64,000 bases of DNA from Paenibacillus terrigena DSM 21567 (GTDB lineage Bacteria; Bacillota; Bacilli; Paenibacillales; Paenibacillaceae): NCBI RefSeq assembly GCF_000374845.1, contig NZ_KB895412.1, positions 753,056-817,055 on the forward strand, read 5' to 3'. Shown here piece by piece: positions 25,319 to 33,551 of this stretch. The notes beneath the pieces were generated by a model. That model saw nothing but the letters and a program-made list of their open reading frames with translations, did no database searches and was not told the DNA's origin. Positions within the stretch are counted from its first letter, which is position 1. Each line of letters opens with the position of its first letter. The translations under genes and the position numbers were made by a program.

Positions 25319-26227
25319 GTGGACAGATTGCATATGGAATCAGCAATGAAGCAGGTCATACATCGCCATGTTACGCCACCTGCACTACGGGATCTGATGG
25401 AATCTTATGTTGCATACAAAATGACGGAATCTACCGTGTTCGGGGAACTGACATTATTGCACTACAGCATGTTCGGAGGGACTTCAGAAGAACGGTATGC
25501 AGGGGCAGCAGCGATTGAATTCCTTGTTCTTGCGCTGGATATCTTTGACGATCTACAGGATCAAGATAATGACCGCGTCCCATGGATGAAGCACAATCAT
25601 GCGCAATCTATGAATGCTGCGATCGGATTTCTAGCACTTAGCACGAAGGTCATTATAGATTCGAAGTTCGATGAGGCCCGCAAGTCGATCGCAGTCGAAC
25701 TACTCCATCATCGACTGAATCAATCTGTCGGAGGGCAATACATCGATGTCGATAATGCCATTACCGAAGAAGATGAATGCTTTGCAATGATGCGAGCGAA
25801 GTCGGGTGCACTTGTGGCTTGCGCTTGCCAATTAGGAAGCGTACTTGCGACAGGAGAAATGAATGATCAAGTTGGCGCTTATGGAGAGTTGTTCGGCATG
25901 TCCGCGCAGCTTCGCAATGATATGGAAGGTATCTTGCGATGGGATACCAGGAATGATCTTATTCATCGGAAGCGGACGCTACCTGTTCTTTATTTGCTAG
26001 ATGATTCGGCGCCGGAGCTTCAAGTCCTTCGGGATTATTATGCAGGACAAGCAACTGTCGACCAGCTATACGCGAACAAACACGTCATTATGGACCAAAT
26101 TGAGCGCGGCGGCTGCATCCCATATACCCAGGTACATATACAATTTCTTCAGCAAGAATGTCATACCTATATTGAGGGCCTATCCATTGATCTTCATTGG
26201 AAGCAAGAACTGGAAAGTTTTATATAA
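25319..26227 (+). CDS. comQ: ComQ, isoprenyl transferase modifying the ComX pheromone
   Basis: An isoprenyl-diphosphate-synthase-fold protein of about 302 residues that prenylates the tryptophan of pre-ComX and is needed for its processing. The first aspartate-rich motif is intact in LDIFDDLQDQDNDR (DDxxD); the second is reduced to RNDMEGILRW, as usual in ComQ. Identity is fixed by neighbours: comX, comP and comA follow in order. The start is uncertain. GTG 25319 has AGGTTAGGGG upstream; an in-frame ATG at 25283 has no ribosome binding site, and ATG 25334 is also possible. Confidence 0.9.
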   Translation: MDRLHMESAMKQVIHRHVTPPALRDLMESYVAYKMTESTVFGELTLLHYSMFGGTSEERYAGAAAIEFLVLALDIFDDLQDQDNDRVPWMKHNHAQSMNAAIGFLALSTKVIIDSKFDEARKSIAVELLHHRLNQSVGGQYIDVDNAITEEDECFAMMRAKSGALVACACQLGSVLATGEMNDQVGAYGELFGMSAQLRNDMEGILRWDTRNDLIHRKRTLPVLYLLDDSAPELQVLRDYYAGQATVDQLYANKHVIMDQIERGGCIPYTQVHIQFLQQECHTYIEGLSIDLHWKQELESFI

Positions 26228-26259
26228 AACTACCAATCGCGCAAGCACCGCAACGTGCA

Positions 26260-26315
26260 TTGCGGAAAACCGCAATAACGTTTGCGAACTCAAATGAAGA
26301 CGATGATGGTATAGT
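26260..26315 (+). promoter_or_regulatory. Canonical ComA box and promoter for comX
   Basis: TTGCGG-AAAA-CCGCAA at 26260-26275 matches the ComA-box consensus TTGCGG-N4-CCGCAA exactly. A further CCGCAA half-site lies at 26248 and TTTGCG at 26281. A TATAGT -10 box is at 26310-26315 without a good -35. The box centre would be about 54 bases before the start of transcription, consistent with activation. It sits in the 129-base gap between comQ and comX. Confidence 0.8.
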
Positions 26316-26356
26316 AAAAATGTAGTGAAAAAATAGTCGAAAAGGTGGAGTTGTAA

Positions 26357-26536
26357 ATGATTAAACAAATGATCAACTACCTCACGAATAACCCGCAAGT
26401 ACCACAACTTGTTATGAATGGACAAGCAAGTCTCGTTGGTGTATCACCAGCGCAACAAAAGACAATTGTCGACACCATAACTGGCGGCAAATGGACTGAA
26501 ATTGATGGCGTAAGAAGAAGCTACTGGTTCGCGTAA
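26357..26536 (+). CDS. comX: ComX pheromone precursor
   Basis: A 59-residue pre-pheromone. The N-terminal MIKQMINYLTNNPQ aligns with the start of known ComX precursors, and the C terminus RRSYWFA carries the tryptophan third from the end that is prenylated by ComQ and becomes part of the exported signal. AAAGGTGGAG lies six bases before the ATG. Position between comQ and comP confirms the call. Pheromone sequences are strain-specific, and this C terminus would define a pherotype; the processing site cannot be read. A canonical ComA box lies 80-100 bases upstream, suggesting positive feedback. Confidence 0.9.
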   Translation: MIKQMINYLTNNPQVPQLVMNGQASLVGVSPAQQKTIVDTITGGKWTEIDGVRRSYWFA

Positions 26537-26559
26537 ATAATATTTGATTGGAGCAAAAG

Positions 26560-28926
26560 ATGGGTTACGTTAGGAAATATCGAATGTTCTTCATACTAAT
26601 TGCAGCAACACTTCTCGTGATGTACTTTTTGTACACAGATTTGAGGGTCGCCTATATTGGTATGGAAGTGGAGAAAGCAAACGACAACCAGTGGATCATA
26701 TGGAATGTTGAACCCGACGGATTAGCCTATAAAGCAGGAATTCGGCAAGGTGATCATGTTATTTCAATCGATCATACGAACGTCGAGCATTACCCTAACA
26801 AAAGAATGTTGACTTCTATTGATTATATTGAGACCGAACGCAACGGGCAGGTCATGCATTACCAGTTCGATGATGCGGTCAAACAACCGGTATCGATGGA
26901 ACAGACAATCTTACCCATCTGTTTGTATACGGTATTATTTTTACTATCCATATTTTTATTGCATAAGAAAAGAGAGGATGCTGCGGCACATCTGCTGATC
27001 CTCTTTTTTCTCGCTGTAGCGATAAGTTATGTGAGTGCAGGGGCGTCCGCACGTAAAGATTATGTGGGCATGCTTACGTTATGGGTTACCATCTTGCAAA
27101 TTCCAGTCATATTTCTCCACTTTCTGTATCGGTATTTCAATCAGAGAGAACTGGAGATTGTGAAATTCTATGTGATTGTCGGTATGTACTCGGTTAATGG
27201 GATTATTCTAGCGATTATCAGCTTGCTTGTATTCACAAATCTAGGGAACTATTTTTTCGGCAGACTCGCGATGCAGGTTCTGCTCATTTCGTTCACGATC
27301 GGGACGGTCATCAGTATTCTCGTCCTAATCATTAGTTATCGCAAATATCGTAACACGACGTATCGTCCGCTGTTTAAATTCATGTTATTCGGTAATTTCA
27401 TGTCGTTTTTTCCTTTTGTTTTTTTGTATGCGCTCCCGTGGATCTTGATCCATCGCGAGATTATCTCGGCGAGTACGGCAGCGATATTTCTGTTTCTATT
27501 ACCGATTATTTATGTATATTTGATGGCTGCCAATCATTTGCTTGATATTGAGTTTGTGCTCGATCGATTGCGCTATTACTGTCTATTAGCTGTTATGCCA
27601 ACGTCGGTTATTCTCATTGGAGTTTATTTTTTAGTCAGACAGCGTGAGGATGTATTCATCAAGTGGGCTCAAATGTTCATATTTGTATATATCGGAGTTA
27701 TTTTGTTTTTATATGTCAAAGATATGCTCGATTTCAGGTTCCGTAAGAAGTTGTTCATCGGTACCTATAACTTTCAATCGAGTCTAGATCGATTCTCTAG
27801 TCAGATTAGCAAGATGATGAAGGTTCCGGATCTAGAGGAGCGGCTGCTTCGTGAAGTGCTCGACGTGCTTCCTGTGAAGTCAGCTGCACTGCTAGAGATG
27901 AAGAATGATGAGGGACACATTGTATTTATCCGATCGCAAGGTGATTTTCTACCAGCGCAAGAAGAGAGACTAACGGAGGAATTACAAGGCAAGATTCATG
28001 ATTATGCCGTCGGTGATTGCATTAAGATTGACTCGGGCCTTTGCTGTGTCATCGGCAAACATCAAAGAGGGCATAACCTGTTATGGATATGCAGCAAAGA
28101 GAATCGCGTGCAGTTTAACCGTGATGAACTGGTGTGGTTACAGACGATTTCCAATTATGTCAGCATGGTGTACGAGAATTTACAACTAATTGAAGGAGTC
28201 ATTATGGATTTAGAAGTGCGTTCACACGGGAAGGCTCCTGCATGGGTGCTCCGGATGCTATTTCAATTAACGGAGAAAGAAAGACGGCGGCTTGCTGCGG
28301 ATCTACATGACTCTGCGCTTCAGGACCAACTGCTGTGGTATCGCAAGCTCGAGATGATTCTGGAGGAGACAGCGTTTGAACCAGAAGTGAAGGAACGACT
28401 CACTCAGATCAAAGAAGGTCTTCTGGATGTCGTACACCAGATTCGAGAGACGTGCAATGAACTGCGCCCACCGTTCCTGAAGGAAATGGGGATTGTCGAA
28501 GCGATTGAGAATCTGTGCAACTATGCTGAGTTCCATTCGAACTATTCCGTTGATTTTAACTATGATGGCTTTAATCTAGAGCTTGACGATGAATACGTGT
28601 TGACGATCTATCGGATTACACAAGAGTTAATGCGGAATACGACCAAGCATGCCAAAGCGTCAAATGTCGAAATATTACTGCGTCAGAATCATGAGCATAT
28701 CGCGTATGTCTATCGTGATAATGGGGTTGGGATGGATATGGTCCAACTGCAGTCTTCCTTCAGTCATATGGGGCTGTCCGGAATTCGTGAACGGGTATCC
28801 GGGTTCGAAGGGGAGACGATGTTCCATTCTGCCGTCGGTGAAGGATTCGAGGTCATTATTACGCTGCCTTATCAGACCGTGCCGAGCAGCCAGTACGCCA
28901 TTGCCAGGGGGGTCGTAAATGATTGA
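26560..28926 (+). CDS. comP: ComP, membrane sensor histidine kinase for ComX
   Basis: A 788-residue histidine kinase. A first membrane helix (FFILIAATLLVMYFLY) is followed by an outer PDZ-like segment (NVEPDGLAYKAGIRQGDHV), as in Bacillus ComP, then about seven membrane segments to residue 390. The cytoplasmic part has a GAF-like linker, a HisKA_3 domain with the phospho-acceptor in LAADLHDSALQDQ (about residue 583), and an HATPase_c domain (ELMRNTTKHAKASN, YRDNGVGMD, GLSGIRERV). I chose ATG 26560 with TTGGAG upstream; a TTG at 26548 is the alternative. The 3' end overlaps comA by eight bases. It would phosphorylate ComA on binding modified ComX. Confidence 0.93.
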   Translation: MGYVRKYRMFFILIAATLLVMYFLYTDLRVAYIGMEVEKANDNQWIIWNVEPDGLAYKAGIRQGDHVISIDHTNVEHYPNKRMLTSIDYIETERNGQVMHYQFDDAVKQPVSMEQTILPICLYTVLFLLSIFLLHKKREDAAAHLLILFFLAVAISYVSAGASARKDYVGMLTLWVTILQIPVIFLHFLYRYFNQRELEIVKFYVIVGMYSVNGIILAIISLLVFTNLGNYFFGRLAMQVLLISFTIGTVISILVLIISYRKYRNTTYRPLFKFMLFGNFMSFFPFVFLYALPWILIHREIISASTAAIFLFLLPIIYVYLMAANHLLDIEFVLDRLRYYCLLAVMPTSVILIGVYFLVRQREDVFIKWAQMFIFVYIGVILFLYVKDMLDFRFRKKLFIGTYNFQSSLDRFSSQISKMMKVPDLEERLLREVLDVLPVKSAALLEMKNDEGHIVFIRSQGDFLPAQEERLTEELQGKIHDYAVGDCIKIDSGLCCVIGKHQRGHNLLWICSKENRVQFNRDELVWLQTISNYVSMVYENLQLIEGVIMDLEVRSHGKAPAWVLRMLFQLTEKERRRLAADLHDSALQDQLLWYRKLEMILEETAFEPEVKERLTQIKEGLLDVVHQIRETCNELRPPFLKEMGIVEAIENLCNYAEFHSNYSVDFNYDGFNLELDDEYVLTIYRITQELMRNTTKHAKASNVEILLRQNHEHIAYVYRDNGVGMDMVQLQSSFSHMGLSGIRERVSGFEGETMFHSAVGEGFEVIITLPYQTVPSSQYAIARGVVND

Positions 28927-29575
28927 AATTTTGCTAGTGGATGACCATCCATCTGTTGGAGAAGGCACGAAGATCATGATTGAGAAGGAACCGGATATGA
29001 ATGTCACGGTGGTCTTCTCAGGTCTCGAAGCGCTTCAACTGATTCGAGAGAATAAATACGATATTATGTTGTTCGACCTGAATATGCCTGGGATCAGTGG
29101 ACTCGAGTTGACGCGCAGGGTGATGTCGATCAATTCAGGGTTCACGGTTCTGATCTACTCTGGCTACGATATTAGCGCACACTACAATATATTAATCGAG
29201 TCTGGTGTGGCAGGATTCATCAGCAAGACTTCGTCTCGTGAGCAGTTGATTGCGGCGATTCGATGTGCTCTGCGGGGTGAAGCCGTCATTCCAATTTCGC
29301 TCTTGAAGCAGCTAAGACGCAATGACATTCGTTCTGGAACGGGTCTCAGCCAGAAAGTTGAAGATGTCTCGATCAATGAGAAGGAACAAGAAATTTTGCA
29401 AGAAGTCGCCAACGGGTTAAGTAATAAAGAGATCGCAGGATTGCTCATTATGAGCCAGCGGACGGTCGAATATAACTTAACAAGGATATTTGAGAAGTTG
29501 AATGTACGATCAAGATCTGAGGCGATTATTGTAGCCAAACGGCTTGGATTAATTCATATTCAAGAGTTTATGTAG
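28919..29575 (+). CDS. comA: ComA, response regulator of the ComX quorum system
   Basis: A 218-residue NarL/LuxR-type response regulator. The receiver domain has the acidic pair VDDHPS, the phosphorylated Asp in IMLFDLNMPG (about residue 55), Ser in YSGYD and Lys in FISKTSS. The C-terminal LuxR helix-turn-helix is EVANGLSNKEIAGLLIMSQRTVEYNLTR split around the turn. It overlaps comP by eight bases. Candidate binding sites of ComA type lie upstream at 24293 and 26260, so the regulator likely controls its own signal gene and the MBL-fold gene. Confidence 0.94.
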   Translation: MIEILLVDDHPSVGEGTKIMIEKEPDMNVTVVFSGLEALQLIRENKYDIMLFDLNMPGISGLELTRRVMSINSGFTVLIYSGYDISAHYNILIESGVAGFISKTSSREQLIAAIRCALRGEAVIPISLLKQLRRNDIRSGTGLSQKVEDVSINEKEQEILQEVANGLSNKEIAGLLIMSQRTVEYNLTRIFEKLNVRSRSEAIIVAKRLGLIHIQEFM

Positions 29576-29636
29576 TTAACGAACGTTGATAATGGATAGA
29601 GACGGGGGATATGATGATATGTTTTGAGGAAGAACT

Positions 29637-30473
29637 ATGAGATTGATTGGGAGCGTGATCGTGCGGGCTTTCATGGAACAAATCCGTACGCGATTCTATC
29701 TCGTTACAACGTTCTTCATGAGTCTATTCGTCATTGGTATATGCTATGCGGCCGACGGACAATCCCTTGCCGAACTTCCTATTTCCAAAGGGGAAGTGTA
29801 TCTGCCCATCTATATTTTACTCGTCGTATTATTCGTCATTATCGTGGAATGTGGGGTATCGGCTGGGAAATCAATCTATCGTGATCGCGAGCTATTTAAG
29901 ATAAAAGTTCATAAACGGTATAAGGACTTTGCCTTGATATTTATGGGGAAAATTATCGGGATTGGTACCGCAGGTGTGATCCAACTCCTGGTTATCGTCA
30001 TTTTATCTCGGGTGTTATTGGATTATTGGCAGCTTGAGGCCGTAATGCTGAATTCGCAAATTTGGCTAGATTTACGTCATTTGACGCCATCCTTATTCGC
30101 ATTTATGCTGTTATTTTTCGTCCTCGGTTATGGGCAGTATGTAGGATTATATGTCACGATCGGTTCGGTGCAGAAAAAAAGCTATATGCTGTTGTTGATG
30201 TTCATCGTAACCATTCTATTTATTGCAATGATCATGTTGTGTTTCTTCATTCCTGGTGTAGATCATGAGTTGCTGCTCAAAGTAGGGTCGATGTTCCCTT
30301 ATTCGGCGCCGTTCTTTATGATTATTCGTTTAAGTACTGAGGATCTGACTTGGTTTCAGTTCATGATGCCGGTGTTCATCATGATTGGAGCGATATGGAT
30401 TAGCAATTGGCTCACGATTCGTTATTATGAAGTCGTGATTCGCAAAATGAAGAAGCCGATCTCCCTGGTGTAG
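29637..30473 (+). CDS. ABC-2-like membrane permease without ATPase
   Basis: A 278-residue integral membrane protein with six hydrophobic segments (for example YILLVVLFVIIVECGVSAG, FAFMLLFFVLGYG, LLMFIVTILFIAMIMLCFF). A YRDRELFKIKVHKRYKDF loop after the second helix and overall layout suggest the ABC-2 permease fold. No ATPase gene is next to it. GAGGAAG precedes the ATG, and it starts 61 bases after comA without a terminator between, so it may be co-transcribed with comPA. Function unknown; it could serve pheromone export or immunity, but nothing in the sequence proves that. Confidence 0.6.
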   Translation: MRLIGSVIVRAFMEQIRTRFYLVTTFFMSLFVIGICYAADGQSLAELPISKGEVYLPIYILLVVLFVIIVECGVSAGKSIYRDRELFKIKVHKRYKDFALIFMGKIIGIGTAGVIQLLVIVILSRVLLDYWQLEAVMLNSQIWLDLRHLTPSLFAFMLLFFVLGYGQYVGLYVTIGSVQKKSYMLLLMFIVTILFIAMIMLCFFIPGVDHELLLKVGSMFPYSAPFFMIIRLSTEDLTWFQFMMPVFIMIGAIWISNWLTIRYYEVVIRKMKKPISLV

Positions 30474-30488
30474 GGGGATTGGCTTTTT
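30453..30488 (+). terminator. Terminator overlapping the end of the permease gene
   Basis: A 14-bp stem, AAGCCGATCTCCCT with AGGGGGATTGGCTT (G-U pairs), followed by six T. The left arm lies inside the last codons of the permease gene. Confidence 0.85.
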
Positions 30489-30494
30489 TCTTAA

Positions 30495-30584
30495 AATATA
30501 AGAATTTATAAGTTTCACGGATAAGCTGTTCTTATATTTCTCGCTTAAACGCTTTACGTCCTTTGGAAAGACGCCGAAGGCGTT
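30495..30584 (+). promoter_or_regulatory. Structured leader ahead of the ECF transporter operon
   Basis: Two potential structures precede the ykoC start. One is ATATAAGAA (30495-30503) with TTCTTATAT (30529-30537). The other nests CGTC/GACG inside AAACGC (30547) and GCGTTT (30579-30584), which would cover the GAAGG that may serve as ribosome binding site. It does not match the TPP riboswitch expected for thiamine-type transporters. Function inferred only from structure. Confidence 0.35.
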
Positions 30585-30585
30585 T

Positions 30586-31377
30586 ATGCTTGTGGGGATA
30601 GACATTTATCCAGGTTTCCTCCATACTGATACACAGAAAATGAACGACGGAGTTGTACTGATGCATCCACTCGCTAAATTAATAGCTGTTCTCTGTACTA
30701 CGATTCTCGTACTCACGTACTCCACTGCTATGATTCAAGGGGTCATCTTCCTTGTAGTTGTGGCCATAGGGTTATCGCTTGGGAAGCATGTAAGACGTGT
30801 TTTTGGTAAAATGGCACGTTATTTGCTCGTATTCGCCATTCCGTTCTTTTTCATCCAATGGATTTGGCTTCCTGGCAGCACGCCTTGGTTCACATGGGGG
30901 CCTCTGCAGGTTACCTATGAAGCACTCAATTATGCCGCTGCGATTACGTTCCGACTGATGACGTTATTTCTTACTTCTGCGATGTTCATGGCAATGACCG
31001 AGCCCCGGGATGTCGTGCTGATGTTGACACAGCAGCTTCGTGTGCCGTACCGCTTTGCCTATGCAGTATCGCTTGCCCTACGGTTTCTGCCTATCTTGTC
31101 CGAAGAAGCGGAGACCATTCGCACAACCCATCAGATCCGTGGGATGAAGCCGCCTAGGGGTGTACGGGAGCATGTTCAGGCATGGAAGCGATTTTCGATC
31201 GCGCTTTTCACGAATTCGGTTCGCCGCATGCAGATGACAGCAAGTGCGATGGATACCAAAGGGTTCGGTGCTTACCCGGATCGGACATATTGGCGAGAGA
31301 ACCCCGTTTCCATTTTTTCGTGTGTTGCCATGGGGGTATACCTAGCAGCAACGGCGTTCTGTTTATATCGTTTTTAA
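30586..31377 (+). CDS. ykoC: ECF transporter transmembrane subunit (EcfT, YkoC-like)
   Basis: A membrane subunit of about 263 residues that couples the ATPases to the substrate-binding protein in an energy-coupling-factor vitamin importer. Features are HPLAKLIAVLCTT at the start of the membrane domain, several hydrophobic helices, and the two ATPase-coupling motifs TTHQIRGMKPP and ASAMDTKGFGAY near the C terminus. The start is uncertain: ATG 30586 gives an N-terminal tail typical of EcfT, whereas ATG 30661 has the clearer GGAG ribosome binding site. ykoE and ykoD follow in the same operon. Confidence 0.85.
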   Translation: MLVGIDIYPGFLHTDTQKMNDGVVLMHPLAKLIAVLCTTILVLTYSTAMIQGVIFLVVVAIGLSLGKHVRRVFGKMARYLLVFAIPFFFIQWIWLPGSTPWFTWGPLQVTYEALNYAAAITFRLMTLFLTSAMFMAMTEPRDVVLMLTQQLRVPYRFAYAVSLALRFLPILSEEAETIRTTHQIRGMKPPRGVREHVQAWKRFSIALFTNSVRRMQMTASAMDTKGFGAYPDRTYWRENPVSIFSCVAMGVYLAATAFCLYRF

Positions 31378-31420
31378 TTTTATTTATCATATTAAATTAT
31401 AAGCAAAGGAAGATGAAAGC

Positions 31421-32008
31421 ATGTCTACTCCGACAACCAAACTTCAACGTTTTACAACGATTGAGATTGTATTGATGGCGATATTGGCTATGGCGAATGC
31501 AGTATTAACCGTATTCCTATCTTCGGTGAATCAATTCTTAACGACACTTGGAGGACCGATTGCAACCTCTACCATCGTTGGCATCTATATGATTTATGGT
31601 GTACTTGCGATGTATATCATTCGTAAGCCGGGAACAGCATTTATTACGTTCATGTTAGGTGCGACGGTTCAGACCCTGCTCGGAAATTCTTATGGCATGG
31701 CTGCATCTGTAGTGGCTGCGCTATGTTATGCACTGGCGGTTGAGCTGATCTGCATGCTCTTCCGATATAGACGATGGAACGTAGGTGTTATGATGACCAT
31801 TGGCTTCTGTGCTGTACCGCTATGGTTTATTTTCGCCGCGAATATGTTCGGCTATCTGAAATGGGGCCTGCCGCAACTGACGATTGCACTCATCGTACGC
31901 TGCATTAGCGGGATCATCCTGTGTGGATGGCTTAGCAAAATGATCGGGGATGCGATGGCACGTACGGGGTTACTCCGAACCTTCAATATTGGTAGAGATG
32001 CCAAATGA
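31421..32008 (+). CDS. ykoE: ECF transporter substrate-binding subunit (YkoE-like)
   Basis: A 195-residue membrane protein with about six helices. The segment GGPIATSTIVGIYMIYGVLA, then YIIRKPGTAF and LLGNSYG, resembles YkoE of the Bacillus ykoFEDC operon, which is linked to thiamine or its hydroxymethylpyrimidine precursor. Order here is T-S-A. The 3' end overlaps the ATPase gene by four bases (ATGA). No thiamine riboswitch is visible upstream, so the substrate assignment rests on family resemblance alone. Confidence 0.82.
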   Translation: MSTPTTKLQRFTTIEIVLMAILAMANAVLTVFLSSVNQFLTTLGGPIATSTIVGIYMIYGVLAMYIIRKPGTAFITFMLGATVQTLLGNSYGMAASVVAALCYALAVELICMLFRYRRWNVGVMMTIGFCAVPLWFIFAANMFGYLKWGLPQLTIALIVRCISGIILCGWLSKMIGDAMARTGLLRTFNIGRDAK

Positions 32009-33489
32009 CACGACAGCAAGTTCTGATCGAATGTGATCACGTGACATATACGTATGAGGGGGAGGAGCGCCCTGCTGTTCGGAATGTGTCGCTGACGATT
32101 AGACAAGGAGAATTCGTAACGATCTACGGGCCGAATGGCAGCGGGAAATCGACCTTATGTCAGATGATGAATGGTTTGATTCCCGGACAAATGGGCGGAC
32201 AGATGCAAGGCAAAATGACCGTACAAGAGTACGAATTGCAAGGCCATGCAGAAGAAGTCCACCAGTTGTCGCCGCAGATCGGATTTGTCTTTCAAGACCC
32301 AGATGCACAATTAGTCGTGGGCAGCGTAGAAGATGAACTTGCCTTTGCTCCAGAGAATTTGCGCATAGAGCGAGCGGAGATCATCCGGCGATTGGAAGAA
32401 ACACTTCGTCAGGTTGCAATGGAGGATTATCGAGATCGCCATGTGCATCAACTCTCTGGCGGACAGAAGCAGAGGATTGCTATCGCCGCTGTACTAACCA
32501 TGAAGACACCTATTCTGATCTTAGACGATGTCACCTCGAGTCTCGATGCAGCAGGCAAGCAATCCATCTTCAAGCTACTGCATGCCCTGCATGAACAAGG
32601 GGTCACTTGCATTGCGACCGCATCGCGATTCGATGCGATTCCTCGCGGGACAACGCGATTAATCACGATGAAATCGGGTGAGATTCAATCGGACGAGTCC
32701 ATTACGAATGTGAAGCAATTACCCGTATTCCTATCATCTCTCGAATCCGTGAAGACAGCGGAATCCAAGCGACATATTGCCGTTGAGCCGATCATCGAGG
32801 TGCGCGAGCTTACGTATCGATACCCGAATGGTCATGTTGGTCTGAAGCCTTGTTCATTCAATTTATTCCCTGGGGAGATTGCGGCGCTCACAGGCCCGAA
32901 TGGGTGTGGAAAGTCAACGCTGACGAAGCTGCTTATGGGTCTGCTCCCGGCAGCTAAAGGGACAATTCGTATGCAGGGTAAGGATATAAGCAAGTCCTCA
33001 ATCTATGATCGTGCGAAATGGCTTAGTTATGTGCATCAGCAGCCAGAACATCAGTTTATTGCGAATACGGTCATGGAAGAGTGTATGTATAGCTTACGTA
33101 TGATGCGAGAGCGCCGTCTAGATCAGACATCGAATCAGAGTTTGATGGAGGAGCAAGGTAAGCAGATGCTAGATCGGATTGGATTGTATGAGAAGCGGGA
33201 TCGGCACCCGTTCCAGTTGAGCCAAGGGGAAAAGCGGCTCTTGAGTGTTGCTTCGATGTGGTTGACTGATCCGAAGCTGCTCATTCTGGATGAGCCAACA
33301 AGCGGCCAGGATCTAGCGAATACGCAGCGGATGTTCGAACTCTGTACGGATATGGCGGAACACGGAGTATCCATCCTCGTCGTTACACATGATCAGCGGT
33401 GGATCGAATCGTGGGTGACCCGGACGATGCAGCTTGATTCATTAGCGGTCAAAAGCGAAAAATATAGGGATTCATTAACCAATAAGTAG
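32005..33489 (+). CDS. ykoD: ECF transporter double ATPase (YkoD-like)
   Basis: A 494-residue fusion of two nucleotide-binding domains. The first has Walker A GPNGSGKST (about residue 42), signature LSGGQKQRIA, and Walker B ILILDDVTSSLD. The second has GPNGCGKST (about 297), LSQGEKRLLS and LLILDEPTSGQD with H-loop VVTHDQRW. In the first half the catalytic glutamate after Walker B is Asp and the H-loop histidine is replaced (IATASRFDAI), so only the composite site relying on the second half's residues looks fully competent. It powers uptake through YkoC and YkoE. Confidence 0.92.
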   Translation: MTRQQVLIECDHVTYTYEGEERPAVRNVSLTIRQGEFVTIYGPNGSGKSTLCQMMNGLIPGQMGGQMQGKMTVQEYELQGHAEEVHQLSPQIGFVFQDPDAQLVVGSVEDELAFAPENLRIERAEIIRRLEETLRQVAMEDYRDRHVHQLSGGQKQRIAIAAVLTMKTPILILDDVTSSLDAAGKQSIFKLLHALHEQGVTCIATASRFDAIPRGTTRLITMKSGEIQSDESITNVKQLPVFLSSLESVKTAESKRHIAVEPIIEVRELTYRYPNGHVGLKPCSFNLFPGEIAALTGPNGCGKSTLTKLLMGLLPAAKGTIRMQGKDISKSSIYDRAKWLSYVHQQPEHQFIANTVMEECMYSLRMMRERRLDQTSNQSLMEEQGKQMLDRIGLYEKRDRHPFQLSQGEKRLLSVASMWLTDPKLLILDEPTSGQDLANTQRMFELCTDMAEHGVSILVVTHDQRWIESWVTRTMQLDSLAVKSEKYRDSLTNK

Positions 33490-33551
33490 GAAAAACAAAT
33501 TAAATGTCGAACCTATTAAAGTAAGGTTTTTCCATAATTTTGCTATAGAGG

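Noticed and set aside
30490-30660. TPP riboswitch ahead of the YkoC/E/D operon
   Set aside because: The conserved CTGAGA and CCTGATCTGGATAAT-like segments are missing.
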